DNA of 64,000 nucleotides, taken from Bacillota bacterium. Lineage in GTDB: Bacteria > Bacillota > Clostridia > Lachnospirales > Lachnospiraceae. The position numbers and the translations under genes were made by a program. This document shows positions 62,482-64,000 of the stretch, one piece after another; within the stretch, counting starts at the first letter, position 1; each line of letters opens with the position of its first letter. The notes under the pieces are model-generated. The model saw only the letters and a list, made by a program, of their open reading frames with translations, was not told the origin of the DNA and searched no databases. The stretch covers positions 62,001 through 126,000 of the forward strand of contig JAEWJZ010000013.1 in the NCBI GenBank assembly GCA_023386315.1. The letters are read 5' to 3'.

Positions 62482-62521
62482 AAACGCTATAACAAATACC
62501 TTTAGAAAAGAGGTGTACCAT

Positions 62522-63127
62522 ATGAAAGAAAAGTTTGTTGTTACAATAACAAGACAGTTTGGCAGCCTGGGGAGGCCCATCGCCAGAATGGTCAGTGAGA
62601 ATCTTGGTATCGAATATTATGACAGAGACATCGTTGAGATGACATCGAAAGATTTAAATCTTCCGGTCTCTGCTGTCAGCGATGTGGAAGAAAGTGCCAA
62701 ATCAGCATTCTTTAATATGAACTATCCTCTTGGAATGGGGACCACCGCCATTCAGGATTCTGTCTTTGCAGTCCAGAAAAAGATAATCATTGATCTGGCT
62801 GAGAGAGAATCATGTATCATCGTAGGAAGATGTGCGGATCATATTCTGGAAGATTATAAGAATATTATTCACATTTTTATATATGCCCCTTATGAGGCAA
62901 GATTAAAAAACTGCGTTGAGCGTCTGAACATGAGACCGGATGAGGCAAGGAAGATGATCGCCTCGGTTGACAAGGCGAGAGAATCCTATCACAGGCATTA
63001 CTGCGGTTATGTCATGTCAGATAAGGAGCATAAGCATGTAATGATTGATTCCAGCCTGTTGGGCGTGGAAGGCACCTGTGAAATCTTAACAGAGATTATC
63101 CGTAAAAAATTTCAGAATATGCTGTAA
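62522..63127 (+). CDS. Cytidylate-kinase-like family protein
   Basis: A 201-residue P-loop-type kinase of the Cytidylate_kin2 group. The N-terminus FVVTITRQFGSLGRPIARMVSENLGI replaces the canonical Walker A (GxxGxGK) with a Gly-Ser-x-Gly form typical of this group. YYDRDIVEM and CIIVGRCADHIL follow, then the RMNMRPDEA/YHRHY C-terminal part. True cytidylate kinase is usually called Cmk and is longer and more canonical, so this is not Cmk. Substrate unknown. AAGAGGTG precedes the ATG. Confidence 0.82.
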   Translation: MKEKFVVTITRQFGSLGRPIARMVSENLGIEYYDRDIVEMTSKDLNLPVSAVSDVEESAKSAFFNMNYPLGMGTTAIQDSVFAVQKKIIIDLAERESCIIVGRCADHILEDYKNIIHIFIYAPYEARLKNCVERLNMRPDEARKMIASVDKARESYHRHYCGYVMSDKEHKHVMIDSSLLGVEGTCEILTEIIRKKFQNML

Positions 63128-63152
63128 AAAAATATCCACATATAACATTCCG

Positions 63153-63190
63153 GGCAATGGAGCTTTTGAAAAAAAGACATTGCCTTTTTT
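63153..63190 (+). terminator. Terminator after the cytidylate-kinase-like gene
   Basis: ggcaatg (63153-63159) pairs with cattgcc (63178-63184), then six T. Confidence 0.82.
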
Positions 63191-63223
63191 GTTGTATCAA
63201 AAAGGATAAAAAGGAGGTTCATC

Positions 63224-63946
63224 ATGCTGCAAATAAAAAATCTGTCTAAATGCTTTGAAGATCTGGAAGTTTTAAGAGATGTCAATCTGTCAGTAGAAAA
63301 GGGTGAAGTAGTGGTGATTATAGGACCTTCCGGATCGGGTAAAAGTACGCTTCTGCGCTGTGTTAATCTGCTGGAGAGCCCTACAGGAGGAGAGATCCTG
63401 TATCATGGAGAGGATATCACGCATTTAGGAAAAAAGGTCACAGATTACAGAAAACAGGTGGGAATGGTATTTCAGAGATTTAATTTATTTCCTTTAAAAA
63501 ACGCCCTGGAAAATGTAATGTATGCACCCGTCAAACTCAATAAGATTCCTGTTAAAGAGGCAAAAGAACAGGCAATGGATCTTCTTGGAAAGGTCGGACT
63601 GGAAAACAGGGCACATGCTTATCCTTCCGCATTATCAGGCGGACAGCAGCAGCGTGTGGCCATCGCACGGGCGCTGGCAATGAAGCCTGAGATACTTCTC
63701 TTTGATGAGCCGACTTCCGCTTTGGATCCTGAGCTGGTAGGGGATGTGCTGGAGGTAATGAAACAGCTGGCAAAAGAGGGAATGACCATGATTGTGGTCA
63801 CCCATGAAATGGGATTTGCAAAAGATGTGGCAGATCGTGTGATCTTCATGGATGGCGGGTTTGTGGTAGAAGAAGGGGCTCCGCAGGACATATTTACGAA
63901 TCCACGGAATGAAAGAACCAGGACATTCTTGTCCAGAGTACTCTAG
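63224..63946 (+). CDS. Polar amino-acid ABC transporter ATP-binding protein (GlnQ type)
   Basis: A 240-residue ATPase with Walker [10 protein letters not shown] (about 34-42), Q-loop FQRFNLF, signature [15 protein letters not shown], Walker [15 protein letters not shown] and the His-loop VVTHEMGF. This sequence pattern belongs to the polar amino-acid uptake (PAAT) family. AAAGGAGG precedes the ATG. The next gene begins 12 bp later and should encode another part of the importer. The specific amino acid is unknown. Confidence 0.93.
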   Translation: MLQIKNLSKCFEDLEVLRDVNLSVEKGEVVVIIGPSGSGKSTLLRCVNLLESPTGGEILYHGEDITHLGKKVTDYRKQVGMVFQRFNLFPLKNALENVMYAPVKLNKIPVKEAKEQAMDLLGKVGLENRAHAYPSALSGGQQQRVAIARALAMKPEILLFDEPTSALDPELVGDVLEVMKQLAKEGMTMIVVTHEMGFAKDVADRVIFMDGGFVVEEGAPQDIFTNPRNERTRTFLSRVL

Positions 63947-63958
63947 GGAGGTGAAGGG

Positions 63959-64000
63959 ATGGAACTGAATTTTGGAAAAGCAATTCATACGCTGGGCCCC
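63959..64000 (+). CDS. Start of the next transporter gene (cut by right edge)
   Basis: ATG at 63959 after GGGAGGTGAAGGG opens a frame of 14 codons (MELNFGKAIHTLGP) to the window end. Context suggests the permease or binding protein of the amino-acid ABC transporter. Too short to identify. Confidence 0.6.
   Translation, partial: MELNFGKAIHTLGP

Noticed and set aside
62522..63127. Calling the kinase-like gene cmk (cytidylate kinase)
   Set aside because: It lacks the canonical Walker A and belongs to the separate cytidylate-kinase-like group of unknown substrate.
1..64000. CRISPR arrays, insertion sequences, prophage or integrase genes
   Set aside because: Read for regularly spaced repeats, terminal inverted repeats, transposase or phage-type proteins; none seen.

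Overview
The window reads as a piece of chromosome from an anaerobic, spore-forming Firmicute, most likely a Lachnospiraceae-type Clostridium. This is an inference. The evidence is the cotJABC spore-coat operon with a sigma-E-like promoter, a dacF-like D,D-carboxypeptidase, the LL-diaminopimelate aminotransferase route (dapL), a glnA-nitR antitermination pair, a Na+-pumping decarboxylase operon, strong aGGaGG ribosome binding sites, frequent TTG/GTG starts and many TTGACA-17-TATAAT promoters. It is almost all housekeeping DNA with close gene packing. I see no insertion sequence, prophage, CRISPR array or rRNA. There are three tRNA genes (Val, Met, Thr).

Layout. 1-3303: start of an ABC exporter ATPase (minus, cut by the window edge), then a metal-resistance operon (SmtB/CadC-type repressor, free-standing HMA protein, Zn/Cd ATPase). 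3300-8119: nitrogen and lysine block: a long glnA leader with two terminators, glnA, the ANTAR antiterminator nitR, dapF, dapL, and an Lrp regulator behind its own attenuator-like hairpin. 8200-12337: SPOR-tailed amidase, HAD phosphatase, DUF368 lipid-phosphate translocase, a SpoIID-like/peptidoglycan-binding protein and a small unknown protein. 12498-17253: carAB with a repeat-bearing leader and a small unknown gene. 17327-22663: cotJABC divergent from an NYN-LOTUS protein, an isolated FkbM methyltransferase, and a YeiH exporter divergent from its LysR regulator. 22736-23559: tRNA-Val/Met and a secreted cell-wall-repeat protein. 23803-27912: lipid kinase, ispF, cysS, mrnC and rlmB. 27933-32817: a transglutaminase lipoprotein and a compact type IV pilus/type II secretion-like operon. 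32874-41895: ldh, tRNA-Thr, class A PBP, gltX, UvrD-like helicase, cobO, DUF1292 and yedF. 41933-51394: RNA modification enzymes (rsmF, rluA-type), two YitT transporters, LexA-controlled dinB, dacF, a tyrosine phosphatase and a lipoprotein. 51582-56999: a five-gene biotin/Na+ carboxyltransferase operon. 57078-61219: heterodimeric ABC exporter with MarR. 61244-64000: PucR regulator divergent from a cytidylate-kinase-like gene, then the start of an amino-acid ABC transporter operon.

The most interesting locus is 51668-56999. It places an acyl-CoA carboxyltransferase (12S/MmdA type) and a pyruvate/oxaloacetate carboxyltransferase (5S/OadA type) in one operon with a single biotin carrier and a single Na+-pump beta subunit. 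That layout suggests a membrane-bound, sodium-coupled transcarboxylase or a pump accepting two substrates. Other notable points are the tandem-terminator leader of glnA, a minimal pilus-like operon with only one PilT-type ATPase, 20-bp direct repeats in the car leader, and a cysteine-rich tail on IspF.
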